Source: Bacteroidaceae bacterium
GTDB lineage: Bacteria > Bacteroidota > Bacteroidia > Bacteroidales > Bacteroidaceae
Direction: 5' to 3'
Length of the DNA: 34,781 nucleotides
Assembly: GCA_017525235.1 (NCBI GenBank)
Contig: JAFXTC010000069.1
Coordinates: forward strand, 1-34,781
The notes under the pieces were generated by a model that saw only the letters and a list, made by a program, of their open reading frames with translations, did no database searches and had not been told where the DNA came from. The translations under genes and the position numbers were made by a program. Shown here in pieces: positions 15,783 to 25,109 of the stretch (its first letter is position 1; each line of letters starts with the position of its first letter).

Positions 15783-16847
15783 ATGAAGAGAGCATTGTTT
15801 ATAGACAGGGACGGCACCATATTGGTAGAACCCGCCGATGAGCAGATTGACAGCTTTGAGAAGTTTCAGTTTGTTCCGGGGGTGATTGGTGCATTGAAGT
15901 TTCTTCGCCAGCATACTGATTATGAATTTATCATGGTAAGCAATCAGGACGGATTGGGTACCGACAGCTATCCTGAAAAGGATTTCTGGCCAACTCAGAA
16001 CCTGATGCTGGACATTCTGAAGGGTGAGGGTGTGGAGTTTGATGCCATACACATTGACAGAAGTTTCCCTGCAGATAACCTTCCTACCCGCAAGCCTGGT
16101 ACAGGTATGCTCAAGCAGTACATGACGGGTGACTATGACCTTTCTGCCTCTTGGGTAATAGGCGATCGTGAGACGGATGCCAAACTTGCCCAAAACCTTG
16201 GTTGCAAGAGTCTTATCTTAGGCGATGAGATGAACTGGCAGAAGATTACGGAACTGCTCTTTGCTGGTGAACGCACAGCGGAGGTGGTTCGAACAACAAA
16301 GGAAACGGATATAACAGTCCGCCTGAATCTTGACGGAAACGGGAAGAGTGATATACAGACGAGTCTGGGATTCTTTGACCACATGCTGGAGCAGATTGCT
16401 AAGCATGGAATGATAGATTTGTACATCCGCTGTAATGGTGATTTACAGGTGGATGAACATCATACGATAGAAGATACAGCGCTAGCATTGGGTGAATGCA
16501 TACTGAAGGCTTTGGGCGACAAACGTGGCATAGAACGCTACGGATACTGTCTGCCTATGGATGACTGTCTGTGCCAAGTGGCGCTTGACTTTGGAGGCAG
16601 GCCTTGGTTGGTGTGGGATGCTGAGTTCAAGAGAGAAAAGGTTGGGGAGATGCCTACTGAGATGTTTCTGCATTTCTTCAAAAGTCTGTCTGACAGCGCC
16701 CGTATGAACTTGAATGTTAAGGCTGAAGGTGAGAATGAGCATCATAAGATAGAGGGTATCTTTAAGGCTTTGGCTCGTAGCTTGCGTATGGCGGTGAGAA
16801 GAGATGTAAGCCACTTCTATCTGCCGTCGAGCAAAGGAGTACTTTAA
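15783..16847 (+). CDS. hisB: Bifunctional histidinol-phosphatase / imidazoleglycerol-phosphate dehydratase
   Basis: A 354-residue fusion. Residues 1 to about 165 are a HAD-type phosphatase (FIDRDGTIL with D8 and D10; [18 protein letters not shown]). Residues from about 180 are the dehydratase ([45 protein letters not shown]), whose histidine/glutamate clusters bind two manganese ions. Together they catalyse steps 7 and 9 of histidine synthesis. In the canonical gene order hisH would come next; here recR follows after nine bases and hisH lies 15 kb away on the other strand. Confidence 0.97.
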   Translation: MKRALFIDRDGTILVEPADEQIDSFEKFQFVPGVIGALKFLRQHTDYEFIMVSNQDGLGTDSYPEKDFWPTQNLMLDILKGEGVEFDAIHIDRSFPADNLPTRKPGTGMLKQYMTGDYDLSASWVIGDRETDAKLAQNLGCKSLILGDEMNWQKITELLFAGERTAEVVRTTKETDITVRLNLDGNGKSDIQTSLGFFDHMLEQIAKHGMIDLYIRCNGDLQVDEHHTIEDTALALGECILKALGDKRGIERYGYCLPMDDCLCQVALDFGGRPWLVWDAEFKREKVGEMPTEMFLHFFKSLSDSARMNLNVKAEGENEHHKIEGIFKALARSLRMAVRRDVSHFYLPSSKGVL

Positions 16848-16856
16848 GAGATAAGA

Positions 16857-17471
16857 ATGAACCAGAGCCAATACCCATCAGTTTTGCTGCAGAAAGCCGT
16901 TACGGAGATTAGTCGTCTCCCTGGCATAGGTTCCAGAACGGCATTACGTTTAGCTTTACATCTTCTGAAACAGGATGTTGTTGAGGTGGACGCTTTGGTT
17001 GATAGCATAAGGGATTTTCGTCACAACGTGAATTTCTGCAAAGTTTGTCACAACATTAGTGATACTGACATTTGTGAAATCTGCAGCAACGATGGTCGTG
17101 ACAAAACCACTATCTGTGTAGTGGAGAATGTGCGCGACGTGATGGCTATAGAGGGAACCTTGCAGTACAAGGGGGTATACCATGTGCTGGGAGGTGTTAT
17201 CAGTCCGATGGATGGGATTGGTCCTAGTGATTTGGAGATAAATTCGTTGGTGGAGCGTGTGAAACAGGGAGGAATAGAGGAGGTGATATTGGCGTTAAGT
17301 CCTACTATGGAGGGTGATACCACCAATTTCTTTATCTTCAGGAAACTGCAGGATACTGGCGTTAAAGTAACGGTTATTGCCCGCGGCGTGGCACAGAATG
17401 ATGAATTACAATATACAGATGAGGTGACATTAGGACGTGCTTTAGCTGGCAGAGTTCCTTTTAAGAATTGA
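16857..17471 (+). CDS. recR: Recombination protein RecR
   Basis: A 204-residue RecFOR-pathway protein that helps load RecA at gaps. It has an N-terminal helix-hairpin-helix ([16 protein letters not shown]), a C4 zinc finger (C61, C64, C73, C76) and a Toprim domain ([16 protein letters not shown] onward). It begins nine bases after hisB, so it is probably transcribed with the his genes, although it has no role in the pathway. Its TGA stop lies in AATTGAT-AATTGAA, a two-unit heptamer. Confidence 0.97.
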   Translation: MNQSQYPSVLLQKAVTEISRLPGIGSRTALRLALHLLKQDVVEVDALVDSIRDFRHNVNFCKVCHNISDTDICEICSNDGRDKTTICVVENVRDVMAIEGTLQYKGVYHVLGGVISPMDGIGPSDLEINSLVERVKQGGIEEVILALSPTMEGDTTNFFIFRKLQDTGVKVTVIARGVAQNDELQYTDEVTLGRALAGRVPFKN

Positions 17472-17492
17472 TAATTGAAAGTTTAGAAAAAT

Positions 17493-17843
17493 ATGAACAG
17501 AAAGAAGATTTGCTACTTCTTATTCATTGCAATAGAATTACTGATTGTGCTGCTGTTGGAGTTTCTGGCAGACAGCAGAGGGCCTCTGTTAGAGGGGTGG
17601 GGAGATGCGCAGTTCCAATATGTATTTAGCATGATATGTGCTTTATCTGCAATCTTATCTGCTTTTCTTGCTATAAAAAAGAAACAGGTAAACCCTATTC
17701 TGCGAATGGGCATTGTGATGGGTGCGGTGCAATTGGTATTGTTGGACTATTATTTCTTTTACGATACGAACTTGCTCTATTTCCTGCCTGTGTTAGCAAT
17801 AGCATATTTGTTTATTTGGCCTGCAACAGAGGATAATAATTGA
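17493..17843 (+). CDS. Small integral membrane protein, unknown function
   Basis: A 116-residue protein with about four hydrophobic segments (CYFLFIAIELLIVLLLEFL; FSMICALSAILSAFLAI; MGIVMGAVQLVLLDYYFF; LYFLPVLAIAYLFIW) and short charged loops. I do not recognise a named family. It lies between recR and a glycosyltransferase with short gaps (21 and 9 bases), so it is likely part of the same transcript. Function is not inferred. Confidence 0.7.
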   Translation: MNRKKICYFLFIAIELLIVLLLEFLADSRGPLLEGWGDAQFQYVFSMICALSAILSAFLAIKKKQVNPILRMGIVMGAVQLVLLDYYFFYDTNLLYFLPVLAIAYLFIWPATEDNN

Positions 17844-17852
17844 GAGGACGGC

Positions 17853-18896
17853 ATGAAACTAAGTATAGTCATAGTAAACTATAATGTAAAGTATCATCTG
17901 GAACAATGCATCAGAAGTGTTCAGAAGGCTTCAGAAGGCATAAATGCGGATATCTGGGTGGTGGATAATAATTCGTCAGACGGAAGTGTTGATTATCTGC
18001 AAGCTTTTTTCCAAGATGTTCATTTTATCAGCAATAAGGAGAATGTAGGATTCTCAAGAGCCAACAATCAGGCCATTCGTGAGAGCGAAAGTGAATACGT
18101 ATTATTACTGAACCCTGACACCATTGTAGCAGAAGATACATTGAAGAAATGTATCGACTTTTTGGACGCTCATCCCGAGGTGGGGGCAACGGGTGTAAGG
18201 ATGCTGAACGCCGATGGAACATTTGCTCCTGAAAGCCGTAGAGGACTGCCCACTCCTTTCACCAGTTTCTGTAAGATGACGGGTCTTTCGGCTCTATTCC
18301 CCAAAAGCCGTATCTTTGGTCGATATTACATGAAGTATTTGAATCCAGATGAGGCAAACCCTGTTGATATCTTGTCTGGAGCTTTTAACATGGTAAGGCG
18401 TAAGGCTTTGGATGAAGTGGGGCTGCTTGATGAAGAATTCTTCATGTATGGCGAGGATATAGACCTTAGCTACCGATTGCTATTAGGGGGCTGGCAGAAT
18501 TATTACTTACCTTATTATATATTACATTACAAGGGTGAAAGTACAGCAAAGAGCAGTTTCCGCTATGTGCATGTGTTCTACAATGCCATGCTCATATTCT
18601 TTAACAAACACTTCGGGAAGCGTTATCTGTTCTTAGGATATATTATCCGGCTGGCTGTTGTTATTAGAGCTTTGATGGACATGATGATTCGTGTGCTAGA
18701 CAGGATTCTTCCAGAAAGGAAAGAGGTGCAGATACCATATATGCGTTTCGACTTGCGTAAGACATCTGTTACGGATATGCTTGCGGCTCTTAGGAATCAG
18801 CAGGTGGATAAGAAAGGAAAGCGTGCCTTTTTGGAAACTATATCTTTTGATGGGACAATGCTGATTCGCCATAACGAAGTGTTAGCACTGAAGTAA
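17853..18896 (+). CDS. Glycosyltransferase family 2 (rhamnosyltransferase-like)
   Basis: A 347-residue GT2 enzyme. The GT-A domain opens LSIVIVNYNVKYHLEQC, with nucleotide-binding D38 in VVDNNSSDGS, the metal-site variant NPDT at 87-90, and GEDIDLSYRLLLGG downstream. This pattern is typical of WbbL-like rhamnosyltransferases acting on cell-surface polysaccharide. The C-terminal part has a hydrophobic stretch (YLFLGYIIRLAVVIRALMDMM) suggesting membrane attachment. Donor and acceptor are unknown. The start is nine bases after the small membrane protein. Confidence 0.88.
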   Translation: MKLSIVIVNYNVKYHLEQCIRSVQKASEGINADIWVVDNNSSDGSVDYLQAFFQDVHFISNKENVGFSRANNQAIRESESEYVLLLNPDTIVAEDTLKKCIDFLDAHPEVGATGVRMLNADGTFAPESRRGLPTPFTSFCKMTGLSALFPKSRIFGRYYMKYLNPDEANPVDILSGAFNMVRRKALDEVGLLDEEFFMYGEDIDLSYRLLLGGWQNYYLPYYILHYKGESTAKSSFRYVHVFYNAMLIFFNKHFGKRYLFLGYIIRLAVVIRALMDMMIRVLDRILPERKEVQIPYMRFDLRKTSVTDMLAALRNQQVDKKGKRAFLETISFDGTMLIRHNEVLALK

Positions 18897-18913
18897 GATA
18901 TCATTCAGGAAAA

Positions 18914-19429
18914 ATGCTAAAAGGGAAGAGAATATTTTTGCGTGCAGCAGAACCAGAGGATCTGGATTTGATGTACCTGATAGAGAACGATACAGTTTTG
19001 TGGACTGTAGGCAGTTCAACTGTTCCTTATTCAAGATATGCACTACGCCAGTTTATTGAACGGACCAGTAACGATATTAATACAGACGGGCAGGTAAGAC
19101 TGGTTATAGCCCTTAACGAGGGAAGTGATGCTGTTGGATTTGTTGATTTGCAGAATTATGATTCGCGACATCGCAGGGCCGAAGTTGGAATTGTTCTGCT
19201 TCCTGAATGGCAGCATCAGGGATTGGCAAATGAAGTGCTGGGTGTATTAGACAGGTATGCATCAAAGCATCTGTTTATCCACCAGCTTTATGCTTTGGTA
19301 TCTGTTGGCAATGTAAAAGCGCAGACGCTCTTCTCCAATGCCGGATATAATAAAACTGCCACCCTTCAGCATTGGCTTAGCAATGGGGAGGAGTGGCAGG
19401 ATGTTATTGTATATCAGAAAATTCTTTAA
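18914..19429 (+). CDS. GNAT-family N-acetyltransferase (RimJ/RimL-like)
   Basis: A 171-residue acetyl-CoA-dependent transferase. ILRAAEPEDLDLMY-type N-terminus, beta strands VGFVDLQNYD and AEVGIVLLPEWQHQGLANEVL (acetyl-CoA loop Q-H-Q-G-L-A) and NVKAQTLFSNAGY fit the RimJ/RimL branch, which acetylates protein N-termini or small amines. Substrate unknown. It is the last gene of the plus-strand run and overlaps the convergent pheS by 4 bases at their stop codons. Confidence 0.85.
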   Translation: MLKGKRIFLRAAEPEDLDLMYLIENDTVLWTVGSSTVPYSRYALRQFIERTSNDINTDGQVRLVIALNEGSDAVGFVDLQNYDSRHRRAEVGIVLLPEWQHQGLANEVLGVLDRYASKHLFIHQLYALVSVGNVKAQTLFSNAGYNKTATLQHWLSNGEEWQDVIVYQKIL

Positions 19430-20445
19430 TTGGCGCTGGTAAATTCGTCAAGGAACCTGATATCATTCTCACTAAACATACGTAAATCCTTAACCTGATA
19501 TTTTAGGTTGGCAATACGTTCTATACCCATACCGAAGGCGTAGCCTGTATAAACGCTGCTGTCAATTCCGTTTGCTTCCAAAACTGCGGGGTCAACCATT
19601 CCACAGCCAAGAATCTCGAGCCAGCCGGAACCCTTACACATAGAGCAACCTTTACCACCGCAGATTGTACAGCTGACGTCCATCTCGGCTGAAGGCTCAG
19701 TAAAGGGGAAGTAACTGGGACGCAGACGAATCTTAGTGTCAGGGCCGAAGAGCTCTTGCGCAAAGAGCAATAGAACCTGTTTGAGGTCTGTGAAGCTGAC
19801 ATTCTTGTCGATATACAAACCTTCTATCTGATGAAAGAAGCAGTGCGCACGTGCGCTCACAGCTTCGTTACGATAAACACGGCCGGGGCACAAAATGCGG
19901 ATGGGCAGCTGAGTTTTCTCCATAACACGGGACTGTACGTTGCTGGTGTGGCTGCGCAGGATGATGTCGGGATGTGATTCAACGAAGAATGTATCCTGCA
20001 TATCACGTGCTGGATGGTCATCGGCAAAGTTCAGGCTGCTATATACGTGCCAGTCATCTTCCACCTCAGGACCTTCTGCCAGAGTAAAGCCAAGACGACT
20101 GAAAATATCAACAATCTCATTCTTTACAATGGTCAAAGGATGACGTGTACCCAATGAAATGGGGTAGGGAGTTCTGGTAAGGTCTATTGAAGAACCTGCA
20201 TTCTGCTGAACTTCGGCGGCTTCCTTCAGTTCGTTAATCTTATCTTGAATAGCGGTCTTCAGTATATTCAGTTTTTGCCCAATCTCACGCTTCTGTTCTG
20301 CGGGAACATTGCGGAAGTCGTTCATGAGAACCGTCAACACTCCTTTTCTACCAAGATATTTAATTCGCAGGGCTTCTGCCTCATCAGCACTTTTAGCTGC
20401 CAATGTTGCTACCTCTGACATCAATTTTTCTATCTTTTCTGTCAT
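19426..20445 (-). CDS. pheS: Phenylalanine-tRNA ligase alpha subunit
   Basis: A 339-residue catalytic subunit that charges tRNA-Phe together with PheT, which is not in this window. An N-terminal coiled-coil (1-90) precedes the class II domain: HPLTIVKNEIVDIFSRLGF, RTHTSNVQ-type motif (LRSHTSNVQSRVME), FHQIEGLYID, FTEPSAEMDVSC and GYAFGMGIERIANLKY. The C-x2-C...C-x2-C insertion (CTICGGKGCSMC) is normal in this subunit. A TACCTTTG promoter box lies upstream. Confidence 0.97.
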   Translation of the reverse strand: MTEKIEKLMSEVATLAAKSADEAEALRIKYLGRKGVLTVLMNDFRNVPAEQKREIGQKLNILKTAIQDKINELKEAAEVQQNAGSSIDLTRTPYPISLGTRHPLTIVKNEIVDIFSRLGFTLAEGPEVEDDWHVYSSLNFADDHPARDMQDTFFVESHPDIILRSHTSNVQSRVMEKTQLPIRILCPGRVYRNEAVSARAHCFFHQIEGLYIDKNVSFTDLKQVLLLFAQELFGPDTKIRLRPSYFPFTEPSAEMDVSCTICGGKGCSMCKGSGWLEILGCGMVDPAVLEANGIDSSVYTGYAFGMGIERIANLKYQVKDLRMFSENDIRFLDEFTSAN

Positions 20446-20474
20446 AATTACTTTCCTTTTCTGAAAATTCCATG

Positions 20475-20482
20475 CAAAGGTA
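20475..20482 (-). promoter_or_regulatory. -7 box of pheS
   Basis: Minus-strand TACCTTTG, a perfect TAnnTTTG, 30 bases before the start codon. The -33 box is not clear. Confidence 0.5.
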
Positions 20483-20526
20483 CATATTTATTATGGAAAA
20501 GTGAACGTAATGTAAAAAAATAAGTG

Positions 20527-20534
20527 TACTTTTG
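20527..20534 (+). promoter_or_regulatory. -7 box of the DUF4348-murB operon
   Basis: TACTTTTG, a perfect TAnnTTTG, 28 bases ahead of the lipoprotein start. No TTTG is seen at -33. Confidence 0.45.
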
Positions 20535-20561
20535 TGTAATTTTTAGACATGTGTCTTTAAG

Positions 20562-21416
20562 ATGAACAAAATAGTCAAGGTATCATTGCCTTTGTGTGTG
20601 GTGGTCACACTCTTTTCTTGTAATAATGGAAAAAGTCCGGAGTCAGCTATAGATGTCGATTCAACGATAGTTGAGACATCTGTTTCTCCTGATACATTAA
20701 ACGAGGTTGATGAAGAGATTGAAGAGGCTGACGAGTCTGACCGGTTGGATTCTTCGTTTGATGACTTTATGTTTGCTTTTACTCATAGTGACCGTTTGCA
20801 GAATAAACGAATACTATGGCCGCTTGCTTATACCGATGCAGATGGAGAGACAAAGAAAATCAATTCTCTTAATTGTGCTGCGGAATTCCGCTTTCTTAAA
20901 GGAGATTTCTTTACTGTCATGTATGGCGACAGAGCGCAGGTGGAAAACCAGAAGTTAGAGTCGAATGATTCTTTGGTTATAGTGGAGCGTATTGACTTGA
21001 TGGAGGAGAAGATCCGTTCCTATGAGTTTGAATTGCTATCGGGAAAGTGGAAGCTGACATCTATGCATGATGTTGTATTCCATGAGAGTGATATTTTTGA
21101 CTTCCTTACATTTTATGCCCGTTTCAGTTCCGACACATTGTATCAGCAGGCTCATGTGGAGCAACCCCTTAGGGTTATGGTACTTGACCCGGAAGAAGAT
21201 AATACTTATATAGAGGGAACTATTAATGCAGAGCAGTGGAGAACATTCTGTCCTGATGTTCCTCAAGGAATAATTTCTAATATCCGTTATGGAGTTCAGA
21301 AGTATAATCCAAGGAAAATGCTTATGCAGAAATCGGGTTCCTCAAACGGACTTCAGGAGTTGTTCGTATTTACAAAAGAGGATCATGAGTGGCGTTTGAC
21401 AACGTATGAGAATTGA
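20562..21416 (+). CDS. DUF4348-type lipoprotein
   Basis: A 284-residue predicted lipoprotein. The signal MNKIVKVSLPLCVVVTLFSC ends in a lipobox (LFSC, C20) and is followed by a low-complexity acidic linker (residues 30-62, rich in D, E and S). The folded part starts with DDFMFAFTHSDRLQNKRILWPL. I associate this pattern with the Bacteroidales family DUF4348 by memory only. Function is unknown; the protein is expected at the outer membrane. It leads a unit with murB and an MBL-fold enzyme, with a 25-base gap. Confidence 0.75.
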   Translation: MNKIVKVSLPLCVVVTLFSCNNGKSPESAIDVDSTIVETSVSPDTLNEVDEEIEEADESDRLDSSFDDFMFAFTHSDRLQNKRILWPLAYTDADGETKKINSLNCAAEFRFLKGDFFTVMYGDRAQVENQKLESNDSLVIVERIDLMEEKIRSYEFELLSGKWKLTSMHDVVFHESDIFDFLTFYARFSSDTLYQQAHVEQPLRVMVLDPEEDNTYIEGTINAEQWRTFCPDVPQGIISNIRYGVQKYNPRKMLMQKSGSSNGLQELFVFTKEDHEWRLTTYEN

Positions 21417-21441
21417 AATAATTTACGGTTGAGAGGTAAGT

Positions 21442-22482
21442 ATGGAATTCTGTTGGAATTGTTCATTAAAGGAGTATAATACGTTTGGTATTGATGCTAT
21501 GGCTCATCTTTTGGTGAAGTATAGCAGCGAGGGTGAATTACTGGCTTTTTTGGAACAATATCGCAGAGAGATGAGCCATCTTCCTCTTCTGCATATAGGG
21601 GCAGGCAGTAATCTCCTTTTCTTATCTGACTATTCTGGTGTTATCCTGTTTTCTGAAATAAAGGATATAAAGATTGAATCTGAAAATGAAGACGCTATCT
21701 TGGTAAGCGTTGGAGCTGGTGTCACTCATGATGATTTTGTTTTGTACGCTATTCAGCATGGTTGGTATGGCCTAGAGAATCTTTCTCTTATTCCCGGACA
21801 GGTTGGCTCTTCTGCCGTACAGAATATTGGCGCCTATGGTGTAGAGGTTGGTGACCTGATAAAGTCAGTCCAGACAATCTCTCTAGAGGATGGCACATGC
21901 AAGACGTGGAATCATGACGAACTTGCTTATTCCTATCGTCATAGCATCTTCAAGGATGAGGCCTTCAGGGGAAAGTATGCAATATGTCATGTTGTGTTCC
22001 AATTGAAAAAACGCTTTACACCTTGCTTAAGTTATGGCGGATTGACGTCATTCATACAGGCCAAGAATATTCAACAGGAAACTCTTTCTGCTCTTCAGTT
22101 ACGCGAAATCATTATAGGAATCAGAGAAAAAAAACTCCCGGATCCTAAGGTAACAGGGAATGCAGGTAGTTTCTTCATGAATCCTATAGTAAGTAACGAC
22201 ATCTTATATCGGATACAAAAGCAATATCCTGATGTGCCCTCTTATGTTGTTGATACCGAACATGTAAAAATTCCAGCTGGTTGGCTCATAGAACAGTGTG
22301 GCTGGAAAGGAAAAGCCTTAGGGCCTGCTGCTGTACATGACAAACAGGCTTTGGTTCTTGTAAATAGAGGCGGTGCAACGGGGAAGGACATACTTTCTTT
22401 ATGCAAAGCCGTACAGGAGTCGGTTTATGAGAAATTTGGCATGCGATTGTCCCCAGAGGTTAACTTTATTGGCGGAGTATGA
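21442..22482 (+). CDS. murB: UDP-N-acetylenolpyruvoylglucosamine reductase
   Basis: A 346-residue flavoenzyme reducing enolpyruvyl-UDP-GlcNAc to UDP-N-acetylmuramate for peptidoglycan. NTFGIDAMA, LHIGAGSNLLFL (FAD binding), IPGQVGSSAVQNIGAYGVEVGD, YRHSIFK, GNAGSFFMNP (catalytic serine) and SPEVNFIG are all present. The GAYGVE and YRHS pattern and the length indicate the E. coli-like type I. Its TGA overlaps the ATG of the next gene by 4 bases. Confidence 0.96.
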   Translation: MEFCWNCSLKEYNTFGIDAMAHLLVKYSSEGELLAFLEQYRREMSHLPLLHIGAGSNLLFLSDYSGVILFSEIKDIKIESENEDAILVSVGAGVTHDDFVLYAIQHGWYGLENLSLIPGQVGSSAVQNIGAYGVEVGDLIKSVQTISLEDGTCKTWNHDELAYSYRHSIFKDEAFRGKYAICHVVFQLKKRFTPCLSYGGLTSFIQAKNIQQETLSALQLREIIIGIREKKLPDPKVTGNAGSFFMNPIVSNDILYRIQKQYPDVPSYVVDTEHVKIPAGWLIEQCGWKGKALGPAAVHDKQALVLVNRGGATGKDILSLCKAVQESVYEKFGMRLSPEVNFIGGV

Positions 22483-23243
22483 AGATAACATTCTTAGGAA
22501 CAGGAACCAGTTGTGGAATACCTCAGATGGGATGCCATTGTACAGTATGTACAAGCACAGACCCAAAGGATAAAAGATTGCGTTGTTCTGCCCTTGTGCA
22601 AGACGGCAAAACCAATCTACTGGTGGATTGCGGTCCTGATTTCCGTGAGCAGATGTTACGAATGGATTTCTGTGAGGAATTGGATGCTGTTCTCATCACA
22701 CATGAGCATTATGATCATGTGGGTGGAATAGATGATTTGCGCCCTTATTCCTACATGCATGATTTGCCCATCTATGCAGATGCCTATTCCTGCAAGCACC
22801 TGCGTGAACGTTTACCATATTGTTTTGTGGAGAACAAATATCCGGGTGTCCCACAACTTAAACTCTGTGAGATGAAAGAGGGTGATAAGGTGATGCTTGG
22901 TAATATTTCGGTTACGGCCCTACAAGTGATTCATGGTAGGTTGCCAATTCTTGGATTCAGAATAGGTGATTTGGGCTATATTACAGACATGACGGATATT
23001 ACTCCTAATAGCAGGGACTTGTTAAAAGGAATAAAGGTGTTGGTGGTAAACGGGTTGCGCCATGAGCCTCATGCTACACATCAGACAATAGAAGCTGCTA
23101 TAGAATTTTCAAGGAGTTTAGCGCCAAGCCTTCCTACGTACATTATTCACATGAGCCATCATTTGGGACTTCATGCTGTGGAAGACTCTTTATTGCCAGA
23201 AAATGTTCACTTGGCCTATGATGGTTTGGTGTTAGAACTTTAA
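22479..23243 (+). CDS. MBL-fold metallo-hydrolase (PhnP/RNase Z-like)
   Basis: A 254-residue metallo-beta-lactamase-fold enzyme. The metal motif THEHYDHVGG (H75, H77, D79, H80) and N-terminus MKITFLGTGTSCGIPQMGCHC, with Cys residues C-x4-C-x-C, resemble PhnP-like phosphodiesterases. Later ligands are probably in TDMTDI and HMSHH. The usual PhnP role in phosphonate use is not supported by the context; the gene is translationally coupled to murB (ATGA overlap). Its stop abuts the convergent outer-membrane protein gene with no spacer. Confidence 0.85.
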   Translation: MKITFLGTGTSCGIPQMGCHCTVCTSTDPKDKRLRCSALVQDGKTNLLVDCGPDFREQMLRMDFCEELDAVLITHEHYDHVGGIDDLRPYSYMHDLPIYADAYSCKHLRERLPYCFVENKYPGVPQLKLCEMKEGDKVMLGNISVTALQVIHGRLPILGFRIGDLGYITDMTDITPNSRDLLKGIKVLVVNGLRHEPHATHQTIEAAIEFSRSLAPSLPTYIIHMSHHLGLHAVEDSLLPENVHLAYDGLVLEL

Positions 23244-24428
23244 TCACCACTTCTTAATTAAAAAGCTGGGATTTACCCTGAGGTATAACCCAAAATTGAA
23301 GTTCAGCTTCTGATTTCCAGGCAGCCAAGTCTGAAATGCTTCGGCTTGAGCACCTAATACATAATGCTTGGCTATGACACGATGATAGCTGACTCTTGCA
23401 GAAAGCGTAGTGTTTCCTTCGTAGCTTGTTTGGTCTATTTGGCTTATTGTATTAAATAATGAATTTCCATACAGGCTTACAAAATGTTTTGGTGTATAAA
23501 GATGGTTGACGTTAAAGCCCAGATGGTTCCACAGATTAAGATTTACACCGGTATGTATGGCAAGTCCTGTTTTGAAAGGCCAAAGGTTCCCGCTTTGTTG
23601 GTATGCTGCCAACATATTGATTTCTGCTCCAAGCTTTTTCAGGACCTTACGGTTGGCATCCCATTCCATTCCGACTCCAAGACTGGCATTACATATAGTC
23701 TGAACTTCCCGTAACGTTATATTCTGCTCACCGCCCCGATGCTGTATTACCAACTGTATGGGAGTTGACCACTTTATGCGATTTTCTGGTTTGTTGTAGG
23801 AAACAGTCCAGTTCATACCCACCGTAAATGCTTCCTGATGTGTGTCCAGTTCAAAAATGTAACTTTGCCAGTTTAACCAAATGTCTGCGTGAAGATGTGG
23901 CCTGTCCCATAGTAACTGGCATCCCATCTCGGGATCTTGTGAAAGATTGAGCTCAGGGTTAAAAAGAGGTTCTATCAATCTGTGATTTTGCCCGCCATAG
24001 ATATTTCCGAGTACAATAGTCAAGTATTTAAATTGTGCCTTGGCTCTGACCCAGGGGAGAAGGTGTGCACCTGATTGGTATTGGTTACCTTTCCATGTGC
24101 CGATATCATGGTAGGCATAGCAGGGATATTTGTTGGCTCCGTTAAAGATGAGTGCATGAAGACCTACTTCCAAGCCTATTTGTTTGATGGGGTTATAGGT
24201 AAGTTTCGGTTGAATCCACAATCCTGGAAGGGTATATCCTTTTGTGAGTACTCCAGTATATTCATTGTCGTGGAAAAAACTGAGATTATCCACTTCAACA
24301 CGTAACGACTTGATATCCGCTGTGTCGATACGGTATTCTGATGTGGCCAAATCGCTCCACATGCCCTGTGCCATAATATTATGACACGCAAGTGCTAATA
24401 GGAGTATGATAAACAGGATTCGTTTCAT
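23244..24428 (-). CDS. Predicted outer-membrane beta-barrel protein, unknown function
   Basis: A 394-residue protein with signal peptide MKRILFIILLLALACHNIMAQ. The remainder has alternating hydrophobic/aromatic strands (YLTIVLGNIYGG, ADIWLNWQSYIFEL, LNFNFGLYLRV) and ends in an aromatic residue (KKW), as expected of a barrel. I do not recognise a named family. The start at 24428 is chosen; an earlier ATG at 24449 lies within a CTTCATT heptamer array and would add MKSKKCK before a complete signal peptide. It is the last gene of the minus-strand run. Confidence 0.65.
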   Translation of the reverse strand: MKRILFIILLLALACHNIMAQGMWSDLATSEYRIDTADIKSLRVEVDNLSFFHDNEYTGVLTKGYTLPGLWIQPKLTYNPIKQIGLEVGLHALIFNGANKYPCYAYHDIGTWKGNQYQSGAHLLPWVRAKAQFKYLTIVLGNIYGGQNHRLIEPLFNPELNLSQDPEMGCQLLWDRPHLHADIWLNWQSYIFELDTHQEAFTVGMNWTVSYNKPENRIKWSTPIQLVIQHRGGEQNITLREVQTICNASLGVGMEWDANRKVLKKLGAEINMLAAYQQSGNLWPFKTGLAIHTGVNLNLWNHLGFNVNHLYTPKHFVSLYGNSLFNTISQIDQTSYEGNTTLSARVSYHRVIAKHYVLGAQAEAFQTWLPGNQKLNFNFGLYLRVNPSFLIKKW

Positions 24429-24478
24429 TTTGCACTTTTTACTCTTCATTCTTCATTCTTCATTCTTCACTCTTCACT
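24429..24478. repeat. TGAAGAA heptamer array filling the dedA-OMP gap
   Basis: On the minus strand the units are TGAAGAG, TGAAGAA three times, TGAAGAG, TAAAAAG, TGCAAAA, in exact 7-base register. The first TGA is the dedA stop codon, and the array leads directly into the ATG of the next gene. Stops appear in all three frames, and AATGAAG units also offer ATGs in three frames. Confidence 0.9.
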
Positions 24479-25100
24479 TCTTGAGTCCCTTATATGCCAG
24501 ATATATAACTACAAAGGCTCCCAGAGCAATCATAACAATCTTTACTTCATTGCTATATTCTGTCACTTTTGCATCTAATTGGTCGTATGGCACCACACTT
24601 GCCATATAATATCCTATTGCAGCCAGAATGCTATTCCATGCAGCAGCTCCTAATGAAGTATACAACATAAACTTACTCAACTTCATTTTAGCCAATCCTG
24701 CAGGTATACTTATAAGCTGTCTGACGGCAGGGACAAGTCTTCCTACCAACGTGCCTACAGCTCCATGGTCATTAAAATACTTTTCTGCTTTTTCAACTTT
24801 TTCCTGATTTATAAGGCACATATTTCCAAATCTGCTGTTAGCAAACTTATAGACAAGAGGGCGTCCAAGTGTGTATGCTAATCCATAATTAATTAGCGCA
24901 CCAATAAGGGCACCTATCGTTGCACATACAACAACAAGCACCACATTCATTTCTCCGTTGGTGGCAGCCAGATAGGCTGCAGGTGGTACAACTACTTCGC
25001 TGGGGAAGGGGATGAAACTGCTCTCTATGGCCATCAAAAGTGTGATAACCCAGTAATTAAGGTGTTCAAGACACCATGCTATGAAAGGTATACTCTCCAT
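24474..25100 (-). CDS. DedA-family membrane protein
   Basis: A 208-residue inner-membrane protein of the DedA/SNARE-associated (VTT) family; characterised members act in lipid carrier recycling and membrane homeostasis. ESSFIPFPSEVVVPPAAYLA, GALINYGLAYTLGRPLVYKF, VGRLVPAVRQLISIPAGLAKM (the conserved R/K-R-P..R...G segment) and several hydrophobic helices are visible. The exact role is unknown. It begins nine bases after the GT2 gene. Its stop codon is the first unit of a heptamer array. Confidence 0.9.
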   Translation of the reverse strand: MESIPFIAWCLEHLNYWVITLLMAIESSFIPFPSEVVVPPAAYLAATNGEMNVVLVVVCATIGALIGALINYGLAYTLGRPLVYKFANSRFGNMCLINQEKVEKAEKYFNDHGAVGTLVGRLVPAVRQLISIPAGLAKMKLSKFMLYTSLGAAAWNSILAAIGYYMASVVPYDQLDAKVTEYSNEVKIVMIALGAFVVIYLAYKGLKK

Positions 25101-25109
25101 GCTGATTAA

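Noticed and set aside
24429-24449. Outer-membrane protein starting at 24449 (seven extra residues).
   Set aside because: The extra residues come from the heptamer array and precede an already complete signal peptide.
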